64,000 bases of DNA from Nemertoderma westbladi (GCA_032718475.1 JAUCBJ010007475.1:18617-82616); one strand, 5' to 3'. Positions 1-11,241 are shown, counted from the first letter of the stretch. Numbers and translations: made by a program. Notes: generated from the letters alone by a model not told the origin.

Positions 1-388
1 AGAGAGAACAGGTGGAGTGAACGGGAAAACTCCAAAGGGCGCCAACAAGGGTATCAACCAATCAGAGGGGGGAAAGGCATCGATTAGGTAGAGTAACAAG
101 GCCAACCGTGCAATATAGCCACTTGGCAGTAATCATACCAATTCAGTTATCTCAGTGCATACCGGTGCTAGTTTAGGTTATTACATAGTTTAGCTAGGGA
201 AGGACCGGGACTTTAGTTACCGTATCCCGCTTTCCATATACAACAATATATCCCATATCTATATCTGTATCTATATCCACTTATCATATTATATACGACA
301 AACATCAGAACTCATTCACTCTTTATACACGGCGGGGACGCGTGAACTAAAACCGGATAAACCGGGATCCCTCTTGGATCCCGTCACA
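1..388 (-). repeat. Probable LTR, cut by the window edge
   Basis: Read on the minus strand from 388 the sequence opens TGTGACGGGATCC, the same opening as the solo LTR at 16357. It has a GGATCC hairpin (about 365-386) and a TATAAA-like box about 60 bases further in. The other end is outside the window or not recognisable, so I cannot tell a solo LTR from the edge of a larger element. The assignment rests on the shared terminal sequence. Confidence 0.4.
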
Positions 389-1341
389 TTTACCATGCAT
401 ATAAACGCTTCAACGAAATTATTTAGCTAATTATTCCAAAAGAATCACGATTACAATACGCATCTAATCATTTTGCGAGATAAACAATGAGCAAGCTGTC
501 TTATTAGTCTGGCTCTCTTTACACTGCTGCCTGTCCTATAGATGTAATTATTCATTTCTCGAGCAGCGGGAGGTGGGAGTTGGTTCCCATCCAGCTAAGC
601 AATAGAAGCAGGCCATGGAATGAGGGAGGTGGAAGTATAGTATGGAAAAACGGGGCATTCTAATAACTTAACATTTAGATCAATTAAAAATACACCCGTA
701 CATTACTTAAAGCAATACTTAACTCCCAAAAGAACCCAAAAAACCCAATAGAACCCAAAAGAACCTAAATTTGTTTTCAACATTATATTTTACCTCCAAA
801 TCTGCTGCAGATGTCCTCTTGCGCAGATTTTCTGCCACTTGTGCTTGAATTTATTCTTCGAATTAACTAACCTGACTCTTAACCCGACCTAATAGAATAC
901 TGACATTCTACTGTAAGTTACTTGTTAAGTCACGCAGAAAAACTCAAACACACATGCAGGCAGACTATTAACGTATCGGCTTTACAAACTTGCAGCGTTG
1001 CAGGGCCTCTTCTACGTAAACAGTAGGATTATTCATAAGCCTAGGGGCTGCGGCCTGGAGGTGGCATCTAAATCTGAAATTAACCGATGAGTGTATAGTA
1101 TGCGGAAAATATGATTCCATAAAAAAGGAACTCCGACATTTTTCCATCTAGCTGGAGACTGTTGAAAATAAACTTTTTCTCTTATTGATGCCTGCAAATT
1201 TTCAATTCGACAGATTTAAATCCGACAAAGTTGGATCCCCGGCCACCCCACTATCAGTGTCAGTTCGCAGAGGATCTGCAATACTGCAATACGACAAGAG
1301 TGAAAACAAATAACTCAAATTAAACAGTAGGCTACGCCACC
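389..1341. other. Non-coding stretch
   Basis: I see no gene here. Around 1075-1260 there is a diverged copy of the sequence that forms the 315-bp tandem array at 5708-6770; the shared core is AAATCCGACAAAGTT. The rest is unique-looking AT-rich sequence. Confidence 0.4.
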
Positions 1342-3383
1342 TTGTGGTACATAATGTGCACTGGTTTGAAGGCCCTTGACAATGTAAAGGAGACGTTAAA
1401 CACAGCACGTTTCTCATTGTGTCCATGTTTCCATTTTCAAATATTCCTGTTAGACGGTTCAACACAACTGCAGTACAGCAATTACTGGTGCCAGACTATC
1501 TAAATATTGGGTGTAAACGCTACGCCGACAATAAATTTTTATTTTTAAATTTCTTCTAGAGCATATTTTTATCAAGATTCCAAATTTGAGAATCGTTTAG
1601 CATGATCTGTCTTAATTCTCGAGATATGGCTGTCTATCTGTTTGACTGTCGGTCTGTCCGTCACCGTCAGTATGTATCCAAAACAATAGAAAGATACTAC
1701 TGTATCTATCATAAAAATTTCCTGCATCGGTTTTCTTGGTCGGTGACTTCATTTCTGATGTCAGTATTCAAATTTGGCCTCGTCGTTTCTGTTTGTATGC
1801 TTGTCCTGCCCGTCAAAATAAAACCGACAGCCTGTTTCTACTGTAAGTTATTGATGACTAAATAATAAAATAGGCCTATTAAATATAATGCAAAAATAAA
1901 CAGATACAGTACGCCAGGGATCGAACACGTCTAATGTCTATGTTGATAAGTAATAGCGAAGTATCCATTCCACTAATCGGAAAGAATGAAAAAATAGGCA
2001 CAATGAGGAACGAACTGCGTTTAACGCCTCCTACAATGTAAATGACACAGTTTTGTATGTATTTCGTTGGCGGCAAATTCAAATCGAAGCGCCAACTGCC
2101 AGCTCTGAGAATCTGATAGAGAACTCTGATTACCCTGCTGCCTGGCCAGGGGCTGAGTTGTAGTTGGACGTGTACCGGTATGTCGTGTAGACGTACAGAC
2201 GTACCGTCGGTAGATAAGGCTACTGGCAGACACTGATTACCGTACATCTGTACTGCCATTGACTGCTGTACACGACTGTACAGTATCAGAGTACAGCCAA
2301 CACTTCACAGCTGCACAGTACTGCAGTAGTATCGGTACTACTCTGCTACTGCAGTACTGTCAGACTGCAGACTGTAGTAAGTAAGGAAAGGGAACACAAG
2401 CCAGCTAGTCAACTGGCAGACTGGTCAACTAGTTGCCACACTATTGCCAGACTACACTAAGGCTGTAAGGTACCGGTCTGCCGGTACCGTACCTACCGGC
2501 TACTGCCTGTACTGCCCTTCGTCTGTTCGTCGCCTACCAGGCTGCCAGGCTACCGGCTGACCTATACTCCCTGACTCCAGGACTCCCAGACTCCTGTCTG
2601 CCTGTACCTATCTGCCTGTTGACCTGTGTACTGTACAGTTTCAGTTTCTGGTACAATAATAAAACCTACTCTTATCTTACTGTCTTAGGGATGTATGGTC
2701 ACTAGCTAACTAGGGCTGTAGACGTCCGACAGTAGACAGGTAGAGGGTGGCTGGGTGGTCCAAAAAATGTTCACAGGGTACGGGTACCTATTGCCTGACT
2801 GCATGATTTTTTTGGTTATAGAGCTGTAGAGTAACTACTGACTGTTTAACCATGTGACTAATGACTCTGACCATATCTGCATATGGTTTCCCTCAATTGG
2901 TAAAGTGATCATTTATTGTTCTGGTTAGAAAAGCCTGCCTCTGTAACCTTCTCCTTTTCCTCAATTGGTATATTTATATAGGCCTATACCAGTACAGTAC
3001 ATCAGCAAATCAACGGGTTTTGGAACTTCAAAATATTGCCAAGTGGGTGTACTGAAACCGATTTTACCCAAAAATTGCTACACACTGACACAACCAGTTA
3101 TTAATACTGTTATTCTGTCCTGCTGTGCGACTATTTGTTTCTCATCTGATATTGATATCATTAGAGTGACTGTAGTTAGTTGTTGTAGGAGATACTGAGA
3201 TACATGCTACAGTCTTGCTACCACCTGTACTTCTAAAATGTCCGACTAATAACATGTACATGACAGTGACAATGACTTGAAATTAGCAGACTCTAATGTC
3301 TTATATTGCAGTATTGTATATTTATTCTGTTCTAGTTTTATTTTTGTTTTATTTTTGAATTTATTTTTGTGTCTACTATCTGA

Positions 3384-3808
3384 CAGTCTGACTGTTGATG
3401 GTGACACAGAACCATTTGAAGTATTATGGGGAGTCCTCCAAGGAGATACACTTGCGCTATTCTTGTTCATAATCATAATTGTGGTTGACTATGTCAGTAT
3501 GTTCTACGCATGTCCTTAGATCATCATAATTATGATGGGGTAATGGTAACTCCACCTACTGGCTCTAGAAGTCGAGTAATTCCTGCCAAGTACCTAACTG
3601 ATCTAGACTTTGCTGATGACTTAGGAGTACTCCTGTACTCTCAGAATCACTAGAGGAAGCCCAACGGCTCCTCACCTAATTAGAACAGGCTGCTTCTAGT
3701 GTTGGTCTTTTTATTAACTCCAAAAAGACCAACATTTTGGCAGTTAATTTTGAAAGTGCTCAGCCAGTCAGCAAGTCTCTGACCGGATGAACATAAGCTC
3801 AAAGGATG
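3384..3808 (+). pseudogene. Degraded non-LTR retrotransposon reverse transcriptase, part 1
   Basis: Translated pieces in two frames show the reverse transcriptase signatures GVLQGDTLA...FLFIII (about 3427-3475) and LTDLDFADDLG (about 3597-3630), followed by SSVGLFINSKKTNILAVNFE-like residues. Stops and frameshifts break it. It continues after the insertion at 3818-4062. The right copy is at about 43360-43790. It is a LINE fragment; I do not assign a clade. Confidence 0.75.
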
Positions 3809-3817
3809 GTATGCTCG

Positions 3818-4062
3818 GAGACGGGGGGGGGGGGGGGGTGGGTGGGGGGAAACTTGATGCAAAACCCGCCTTGGCGAATTAATATCCCGCATCAATGTTA
3901 AATTCACAATTTAGGGAAAGGAGCAGGTTACAGTGGCACGATATTTTAACCAAAACAATAAACTAAACACAATAAAACAGGTAACTGTTATATTTTTGAG
4001 AGTAATCATCTGTTATTTGCGTCCAATTTCCCCTGGAGAGGGGTGAATTTTTATTGTGTCCA
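3818..4062. mobile_element. Short insertion in the LINE fragment, 9-bp target duplication
   Basis: GTATGCTCG is present on both sides (3809-3817 and 4063-4071). Removing the insert restores LINE codons reading K-D-G-M-L-E-H-V-D-D. The insert opens with a G run and contains the dispersed core CCAAAACAATAAAC. Related copies occur at about 37700-37945, inside another transposon, and at 43798-44038. A diverged, tandemly doubled version is at about 6955-7110. It has no coding capacity, and its class is uncertain. Confidence 0.6.
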
Positions 4063-4665
4063 GTATGCTCGAGCATGTGGATGACTTCTGTTACCGGGGG
4101 TCATGGATCCGGAAGTCAAATGAGGACCTTCGAAATTCGAATACGTAAGGGAAAGGCATGGTCAGCCTTGAATGGGCTTTCTAGGATTTGGAAATCATAT
4201 AGAATTAAGGTCCGATTATTTAGAGCAGCAGTAGTTCCCGTACTCCTCTATGGGAGTCCATGCTGGGCTCTAACTGCTGAGGACGCCAAATCTCTGGATG
4301 GCACATTCACAAGAATGCTACGCCGGGTTCATTGTGTCGGGCAATGCACACATCTCCAACCAGACACTATATAACATTGGAGATAGATGTCTCATTGGTT
4401 CCCCCAAGCTTGACACTATAACAAAGTTGCCTCCGCTTTGCAGGACATTGCTTTCGCCGTGAGGACCAGCCAGTGCCTAATCATGTGCTTTGGCAGCCTC
4501 ATGGAGTGAATAATAAGCATGGTGGACAACCCATGACTTTCTTGAGACGCATGTTAAAGGACACCAGCATTGAAGATGCGGATGATCTAGCAAATGTCAT
4601 GGGTGATAGGGAGTTGTGGTGGCGCAATTTTGTCGACAAGCCACCTGCAGCTGCAATGCAGCATG
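4063..4665 (+). pseudogene. Degraded non-LTR retrotransposon reverse transcriptase, part 2
   Basis: This continues the LINE fragment. About 4200-4330 encodes FRAAVVPVLLYGSPCWALTA and RMLRRV, typical of the end of non-LTR reverse transcriptases. About 4505-4640 encodes GGQPMTFLRRMLKDTSIEDAD and ELWWRNFVDK, a tail region common in such elements. Frameshifts separate the blocks. The right copy is at 44039-44640. A more diverged relic lies at about 41110-41480. Confidence 0.7.
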
Positions 4666-4829
4666 CCGATCCTAGTAGTAGTAGTAGTAGATCTGATATT
4701 GATATCATCAGAGTGACTGTAGTTAGTTGTTGTAGGAGATTCATGCTACAGTCTTGCTACCACCTGTACTTCTAAAATGTCCTGTTAATAATATGTACTT
4801 TGACGATATATTGTATATTATTCTATTAT

Positions 4830-5035
4830 CATTAGAACCACCTATTGCAAGCGCTTTCTTATTGGTTGAATATTCAATATTTTAATCGTCCAATCAGAGA
4901 GTCAGAAACTTCTCGAGATTAGGATGTTGTAACACAGGAGGCAGAACATCATAATTTCAAGCGTTTCTGATTGGATGACTGAAATATTAAATTATTCTAC
5001 CAATAAGAAGGCGCTTGAATTAGGAGGTTCCAATG
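4830..5035. mobile_element. Fold-back MITE-like element
   Basis: The two halves are inverted copies of each other with mismatches. The left end reads CATTAGAACCACCTA and the right end complements it. Internal shared blocks include AAGCGC...CTTATTGGT and CCAATCAGA. It is non-coding. The right copy is at 44806-45011. A target duplication is not obvious. Confidence 0.5.
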
Positions 5036-5218
5036 ACACTAATAAAATGCATTTGTTTTGTTTTGTTTTATGCATTGTCAGATTGTTATTGTTTTTACAT
5101 ACATACATAATAACAATGACCGAACGTAATCAGGATCGAATGTAAATAGTTATTACGTATCGAACGTAACTGCAATTATGTTATATTGGATCCTATAACT
5201 ATGTTACATTCGATCTAC

Positions 5219-6783
5219 ACGAAGTGGGGCCTTCGCGCAGCACGTGACTTAAATTTAATTTAAGTACTAATTTGAAAGTATTACTGTATTAGCAAATTTT
5301 AAGCAGATTTCGCCTAATCACTTTTTACCTCTTCCATTTCTATTCAGACATTTCTGACTCTAGCGGTATAGTGAGAACTGAAGATGGATTAGGGTCTCCA
5401 GCCCCACAAAGACACAGCCTATGGATGAATAGTACACACGTACATCGGCCAAGTTTCATCTTGAATAACGGATAACGAAATGAGAGACGGATCTCACTTT
5501 CAGAAATTTCGTCGTATAGCGGCAGACCGATTAAATCTCCCCCCCCCCCCCCCCCCCCCCCACAAAGACGCAGCATGTGGTCCAGAATATATGGCAAGAT
5601 TCAGCTTAAACTGATTAAAATCAATGAGACGGGAGAATCTATTCACTTTCAGGCATAAAGTAGTCCTATAGCGGGTGACTGTTGAACTGATTTTCAACAA
5701 AACAAATTTTCAATTTGGCAGCTTTAAATTCGACAAAGTTATAAGCATGTCAATATCATAACGACGACAACGATTTCACTTTCAGACATTTGGCCCTCTA
5801 GCGGCAGACTGGAGAACTGCAGATGGATTCGCCTCCTTTGAAAGTCACAGCTAATGGTCTAATACATATCTGCCAAGTTTCAGCTTAAACGGATTAAAAG
5901 CAAAGAAATGGGAGGGCATTTAATGTTTAGACATGTGGCCCTCTAGCGGGAGACCATTGCACTGATGGTGTCTGAAAGTCTCTCAAAAATCTCAACTTTA
6001 GCTCATATTGATACCTAGAAATTTTCAACTTGGCAGCTTTAAATCCGACAAAGTTTCAAAAATCTCAACTTTAGCTCATATTGATACCTAGAAATTTTCA
6101 ACTTGGCAGCTTTAAATCCGACAAAGTTATTAGCATGTCAAAATCGTAACGACGACAACGATTTCACTTTCAGACCTTTGGCCCTCTAGCGGCAGACTGG
6201 AGAACTGCAGATGGATTCGCCTCCTTTGAAAGTCACAGCTAATGGTCTAATACATATCTGCCAAGTTTCAGCTTAAACGGATTAAAAGCAAAGAAATGGG
6301 AGGGCATTTAATGTTTAGACATGAGGCCCTCTAGCGGGAGACCATTGCACTGATGGTGTCTGAAAGTCTCTCAAAAATCTCAACTTTTGCTCATATTGAT
6401 ACCTACAAATTTTCAACTTGGCAGCTTTAAATCCGACAAAGTTATTAGCATGTCAAAATCGTAACGACGACAACGATTTCACTTTCAGACCTTTGGCCCT
6501 CTAGCGGCAGACTGGAGAACTGCAGATGGATTCGCCTCCTTTGAAAGTCACAGCTAATGGTCTAATACATATCTGCCAAGTTTCAGCTTAAACGGATTAA
6601 AAGCAAAGAAATGGGAGGGCATTTAATGTTTAGACATGTGGCCCTCTAGCGGGAGACCATTGCACTGATGGTGTCTGAAAGTCTCTCAAAAATCTCAACT
6701 TTTGCTCATATTGATACCTACAAATTTTCAACTTGGCAGCTTTAAATCCGACAAAGTTATTAGCATGTCAAAATCGTAACGAC

Positions 6784-6815
<32 letters not shown>

Positions 6816-6907
6816 CGACGACAACGACGACGACAACTATTTGCATAAATTGACCCACCCCCTAACAGTGTCAATTCGCTAAGGCTCCGCCAACTTCGTG
6901 GCTTGCC
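5219..6907. repeat. Extra 1.69 kb found only in the left copy
   Basis: The right copy goes directly from ...TCGATCTACA to AATTACTAAG at 45189. Here 1.69 kb lies between the matching flanks, with ACA at both edges. It includes a 23-base C run (5539-5561), the 315-bp tandem array and a CGA microsatellite (about 6778-6836). It may be an insertion here or a microhomology deletion in the other copy. Confidence 0.6.
5708..6770 (+). repeat. Tandem array, 315-bp unit, about 3.3 copies
   Basis: The marker TTTCAACTTG recurs at 6096, 6411 and 6726, exactly 315 bases apart. A more diverged first copy starts at 5708, and there is an extra 81-bp partial duplication at 6015-6095. Each unit contains GGCCCTCTAGCGG twice. 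The last unit runs into a CGA/CAA microsatellite. No coding sequence is seen. Confidence 0.85.
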
Positions 6908-7234
6908 CCACAAATTAATAAGCTCGAATGTATCATTGCCATTTACAGATTTAAAGGAGCAGATTACAGAGGCGTGTTGGGGGAACCAAAACAATAAACG
7001 AAAGTTAACACATGTTACAAGATTATGCAGGTTACTTTTATTTAAAGGCTGAAAGGAGCAGGTTACAGCTTACAGAGGCGTGTTGGGGGAACCAAAACAA
7101 TAAACGAAAGTTAACACATGTTTCAAGATTATGCAGGTTACTGAATTGGGTCTTGGGTCTTTGTTTTGTACTCACCAACATCAAACTGTTTCTTCCTGTA
7201 AATAAACGAAGCATTTCATCGGTTAACTCCTGAA

Positions 7235-7521
7235 ATCAAATTATTCCCTTACAGTTTCTAAATTACTGTCACTTTGTCTATCTTCTCAGATCCCTCCAAG
7301 AATTGCGAAGAGCTGGTTGCATTTTACCCTCACTATCGTGGATTCTTACAGTCTTACTTGTCAGTAATTGTGTAAATTTGAACGACAAGTAATCTCTGAT
7401 TTTTTATTTGATCTATATTTTATATTTAATCTTAGTTATACTGGTAGCCTAATATATAATAGCTTAATTATTTATTATTGCGTACTACATGTACTATAAT
7501 AATGGCATTACAGTATAGTTG
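7235..7521 (+). other. 5' flank of the broken TOP2 copy
   Basis: AT-rich sequence that matches 45490-45776 almost base for base. I see no clear TATA box. It presumably contains the promoter and leader of TOP2 in the intact copy. Confidence 0.4.
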
Positions 7522-8742
7522 ATGTATCGATATTTACGAAGTGTGCCACATGTAAGAGAAAAGAACATCAGCAATCACCATCAACCAGCTCACTGTTTCA
7601 GATTTGCACATCCAGGTATCATTGTCAGAGGTTCTGCAACCACTAGTTTCAATAGACTATTTTGCCTAACTGCTGGGGCATTAGGATTTAAACACAGCTG
7701 TCTTACAAATTATAATTTGGGTTATTTCACCCACCTGCACAACAGAGCAATCACTACTGGTAATATGGATAACCTAATGGATAGCGATAGTGACAGCATC
7801 ACAGGAGAGTCTACAGTTAAAAAGAAGGTTATTAAGAAACCGGAAGCTTCTATGCCTTGTACTGCAAATAAACGACTATCTATCGAGAGAATTTATCATA
7901 AGAAGACCCAACTTGAGCATATATTGCTGAGACCTGATACTTATATTGGTTCCGTAGAAACGGTAACTCAGCCAATGTGGATTCATGATGGCAGGAAACT
8001 GCGTCTTAAAGAAGTTTCTTTTGTCCCCGGTTTGTACAAAATACACTTGAGATTCTTGTAAACGCTGCTGATACTTATTATCAGCAGCATTTACAAGAAT
8101 CTCATCAACTATTTTGTACAAACAGGGACAAACCGGGGTTCGAGATTCCAACATGAGTCTTATAAAGGTGGTCATAGAACCTGAAAACAATTTAATTAGT
8201 GTTTGGAACAATGGCAGGGGAATTCCTATACAGATACACAAAACCGAGAAAATGTACGTTCCCACCATGATTTTCGGTCATTTGCTGACCTCCAGCAACT
8301 TTGATGACGACCAGAAGAAGGTAACTGGTGGAAGAAACGGTTATGGAGCTAAATTATGTAACATTTTCTCTAAACGTTTTATCTTGGAGACGGGAAATAA
8401 AGAAGAAGATGGTGCGAAGATATTTAAACAAGAATGGAAAGATAATAAGACTCAAACAAAAGATCCTGTTGTGAAATCCGGAAGGGATAATTTTACAAGT
8501 CTTACCTTCTACCCGGATTTAGAAAAGTTTCATTTATCACGGCTCGAGGATGATTTTGTTGGAATGGTTCGTCGACGTGCCTACGATGTTGCTGCTACCA
8601 CTCAGGGTAAAGTGAACGTTACTTTCAATGGAGAACGAATACCTGTGAAGAACTTTAAGGAGTATGTGGAGCTGTACATTAAAGCAGTTCATCAGGATGA
8701 AGATGGTGAAGAAATTCCTCTTGTTTATGAAAAAATAAATGA
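7522..8742 (+). pseudogene. TOP2: Broken 5' copy of DNA topoisomerase II
   Basis: This is homologous to the first third of the intact TOP2 at 45777 and covers the leader peptide, the GHKL ATPase domain and the start of the transducer. The matching strong-context ATG is at 7765. It is broken twice. At about 8041-8138 an inverted piece of TOP2 is inserted between the codons for VPGLYKI and VRDSN, giving stops and a frameshift. At 8741 the gene stops at the centre of a perfect palindrome and is followed by its own reverse complement. The TOPRIM and cleavage domains are absent. It cannot make an active enzyme. Confidence 0.9.
8041..8138 (-). repeat. TOP2: Inverted TOP2 fragment forming a quasi-palindrome
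   Basis: About 8078-8138 is the reverse complement of TOP2 sequence ending in CCGGTTTGT...GATAATA and pairs with the sequence at about 8021-8075. The inverted arm differs at several bases from both TOP2 copies in the window; for example it has GTTGATGAG where the intact gene has TTTGATGAG. It therefore may come from a third copy or an older duplicate. Confidence 0.75.
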
Positions 8743-8839
8743 TTTATTTTTTCATAAACAAGAGGAATTTCTTCACCATCTTCATCCTGATGAACTGCTT
8801 TAATGTACAGCTCCACATACTCCTTAAAGTTCTTCACAG
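8643..8839. repeat. Perfect palindrome, 98-bp arms with a 1-base centre
   Basis: Positions 8643-8740 and 8742-8839 are exact reverse complements around G8741. The right arm carries the left copy's private variants, so it was made from this copy and not from the intact gene. Homology stops exactly at 8839, in ...TTCTTCACAG, where YTHDC1 sequence begins. Confidence 0.95.
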
Positions 8840-10073
8840 CTTCCTCATCCTCCAGTTCAACATCTTCGAGTTCCAACTCGGGATCCGGGGGTCGCCATGG
8901 GGACCGTCGACGCGCGGACGCCCCCCAGCGTGTCGGAACGAAAGGTCGTCGTCGCCGGCGGTCCCCCCGTGGTGACGAGAGGAAGCGATCGGAGCGTTCC
9001 CCCCGCGCGGAACGCGAGCGGTCTCCGCGTCGCAAACGGAAGTCCCGTTCCCGATCCAAACCCAAGGAGTCGGGGAGACGGGGGCTCGAGCGGGACGGTG
9101 GGGGAAAGCGGGGGGACGGGGGAGGGGCGAAACAGATGGAGGAAAGACATAAGGACAACAGAGAGGCCAGGGAGGCGAGTTTGGAACGGCATCGAGAGAA
9201 AAATAGAAAATACGTTCGATATTTAATGAGAGAAGCGAGATTCTTCGTGATAAAAAGTAACAACCACGAGAAAGTGGCGTTGGCCAAGGCGAAAGGGGTT
9301 TGGTCAACACCACCTATGAACGAAAAGCGTTTGAACTGGGCCTTCAAAGAGTCGCGCAATGTAATTCTAATATTCTCTGTGAAGGAGAGCGGAAAGTTTC
9401 AGGGCGTAGCGAGATTGGCGAAGTTGTCCAACCGAGATGGGCCTATGGTTCAGTGGGTTCTTCCGCAAGGGTTGACGAACGCGGCTCTAGGCGGCGTCTT
9501 TAAGATCGACTGGCTCAACCGGAAGGATCTGCACTTCGAGAAGACTGCGCATCTCTTCAACCCCTGGAACGAGAACAAACCAGTTAAGATCGGTCGCGAC
9601 GGACAGGAGGTTGAACCCGGATGCGCCAAGGCGCTGTGTGATCTGTTCCCGCCTGACGATCACATATCCGTCGCGGATATCGTGCGACGTGTGCGACGCG
9701 ATCGCGCGATGGAAGGCGATGATATCGATTGTAAGCGTCGTAAAGGCGCGCCCGAGACGCCGCTGGATGGGGGGTCGGTTCGGGATCGGCGACCTCCACC
9801 GAGACGGGACGACGATAGGTACCACCGAGCCGAGCGCTACCGACCCCCCCCCCCCCCCCCGAGCGATACGGGTTCCTGCCGCCCCCGCCCCCCATGATGA
9901 TCCCGGCGGGGGGCGGGGTCTACGGGCCTCCCCCGCCCGGCTACCCCCCAATGCCCCCCCGACCCAGCCCCTACTCAACCCCTATCTACATGGACGCGTC
10001 CGGCCCTGTCCCGGGTTACACTCGCTCAGGTAACGGACGCGACGATACCCGGTACCTTCCTCGACGCAGATAG
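8840..10073 (+). CDS. YTHDC1: YTHDC1-like nuclear m6A reader, 5'-truncated, with a 1-base frame break
   Basis: YTHDC1 binds N6-methyladenosine in nuclear RNA through its YTH domain and influences splicing and export. The open frame starts with a Ser/Gly run and an RS/RD-rich basic region, then the YTH domain (about 9205-9640). The domain shows [25 protein letters not shown] and KIGRDGQE; both cage tryptophans (in GVWST and QWVLP) are present. A basic and Pro-rich tail follows. The frame breaks in a 17-base C run (9844-9860). Reading on in the next frame gives [12 protein letters not shown]... to a natural stop at 10071-10073, so one C is probably missing. The usual acidic N-terminus is absent, because TOP2 palindrome DNA abuts at 8839. 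An in-frame ATG at 8803 lies inside TOP2-derived sequence and is probably not genuine. TTCTTCACAG could serve as a splice acceptor. Codon use is very GC-rich. No intron is seen, and ATTAAA lies at 10162. Confidence 0.85.
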
Positions 10074-10438
10074 TTCCGTCGTGGAATATTGGCGCACACG
10101 AATTACCTGCATTTAATGACGAGTTATTTCTACATCACGTATTCTTTATAACGCAACTTTTATTAAAGTCTAAATGATAACGATATGGTAAATGATATTT
10201 CCTTCTTCGAGTTATGCAACTTTAACAAATCGTATTATTATTGATATAATAATTTGTTGAAATTATTTCAAATCGATTATTTGATTAGTTTACAAATAAT
10301 ATTATTTCAATCGTTATTTTCATGTTTAATGTGGACTTCTGTCAATCTTTTCAGTTAGTAAATGTTTGAACATATTGAATAGAATAGATACAGCGTCTCA
10401 TGTGGGCGAAGGTCCCTCAAATTTTTCATATCTTATAT
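10074..10438 (+). other. 3' flank of YTHDC1
   Basis: AT-rich sequence with a possible polyadenylation signal ATTAAA at 10162-10167. No other gene is seen. Confidence 0.4.
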
Positions 10439-10452
10439 CAATATCGGTATGA

Positions 10453-10784
10453 TAATAAGTGAATTGTTGTGGGGTGAGTGACGCGGTGAATCAAATATAC
10501 AATGTAAATAGGACAAATATGATAATGCTCTCCATAGCGAAAAATATATTTTCCTTTATACTTTACCTATATATACTTTCCTTTGAGTGATTAGTTGGCC
10601 TAAATATGATCTCCCACTCCACAGCGAAATATTCATCCGGTCTGGTAGCTCAGTACACTCACCCGGCTGATGATAACCAGAAGTTTGAAACCTAGGTACC
10701 GGGTTCGAGCCCCAATAGGGCCGGTTGATATTTTTCGCTATGGAGAGCATTATCATATTTGTCCTATTTACATTGTATATTTAA
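10453..10784 (+). mobile_element. SINE-like insertion with inverted-repeat ends
   Basis: It is flanked by direct repeats of AATATCGGTATGA (10440-10452 and about 10785-10797), which fits a SINE target duplication. Inside, 10493-10547 and 10728-10782 are exact 55-bp inverted repeats. Between them lies a tRNA-like segment with pol III boxes. A linked pair of features like this (tRNA core plus long inverted repeats) is unusual for an ordinary SINE. Confidence 0.6.
10637..10724 (+). ncRNA. tRNA-like pol III segment
   Basis: It has an A-box-like TAGCTCAGT (10646-10654) and a B box GGTTCGAGCCC (10702-10712). CCGGTCT at the start pairs with GGGCCGG at the end like an acceptor stem. The anticodon and T stems pair poorly, so I treat it as a tRNA-derived SINE head and not a working tRNA. 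Confidence 0.55.
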
Positions 10785-10799
10785 ATATCGGTATGAGAA

Positions 10800-11241
10800 C
10801 TCACGTTTAATTTATTAATTGTTACGATAAAAATTAATAGATACCTAGACCAACGGCATACCAAACCAAGCCAAATCTCCACATAGTTGTCGCAATTTCG
10901 TTCCTCCCTAGTCCCTTTTATCCCTTTCAAGTTGGTCAAGTTCGCCCACGTTAACGCCTAAGTGATCAGAGTACATGTGAAACACGAACCACCGTAGGCA
11001 ACCCGTAGGCAACCCGAAGGCTCCTCTCTCTTGGCTGTTACCTGTTAGGCAGGGAGGGAGGACTCCCAAGATCGAATATTTTCACTATCCAACCGTTTTC
11101 TTTACTTCCCCGACATCCATGTTACCGGCCAGGTACCCATTATAATAGATTATCTATATATAATAGAATAGCTGGGTGGTCTGAAGGTAGTTCATTCGAG
11201 TTAACAGCTTAACTAAATCGAGGATGTTCCGTATCTGGGTA
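10800..11241. other. Non-coding stretch before the minisatellite
   Basis: No gene or recognisable repeat apart from short direct repeats (CGTAGGCAACC, about 10994-11015). Confidence 0.4.

Larger units (their letters stand above)
1342..8742 (+). repeat. Left copy of a large direct duplication
   Basis: From TTGTGGTAC at 1342 to the TOP2 codons ending at 8742, this stretch matches 34050-46939 in the same order and orientation, with only scattered mismatches. Differences are mainly insertions. The right copy has extra DNA transposons at sites matching 2316-2320, 2667-2668 and 2743-2747. This copy has about 1.69 kb extra at 5219-6907. The homology includes the first part of TOP2. It could be a true segmental duplication or two alleles placed in one contig. 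Confidence 0.9.

Noticed and set aside
1879-2259. 126-aa minus-strand ORF, also present in the right copy
   Set aside because: It lies in low-complexity, duplicated sequence; no domain or splice support is seen and it is retained only because the copies are recent.
8679-9359. Minus-strand ORF that looks like a fusion protein containing TOP2 residues
   Set aside because: Its TOP2 part is the palindrome arm and the rest is the antisense of the YTHDC1 RS region.
10637-10724. Functional tRNA gene
   Set aside because: Acceptor pairing and pol III boxes are there, but the anticodon and T stems do not pair properly, and it sits in a mobile element.
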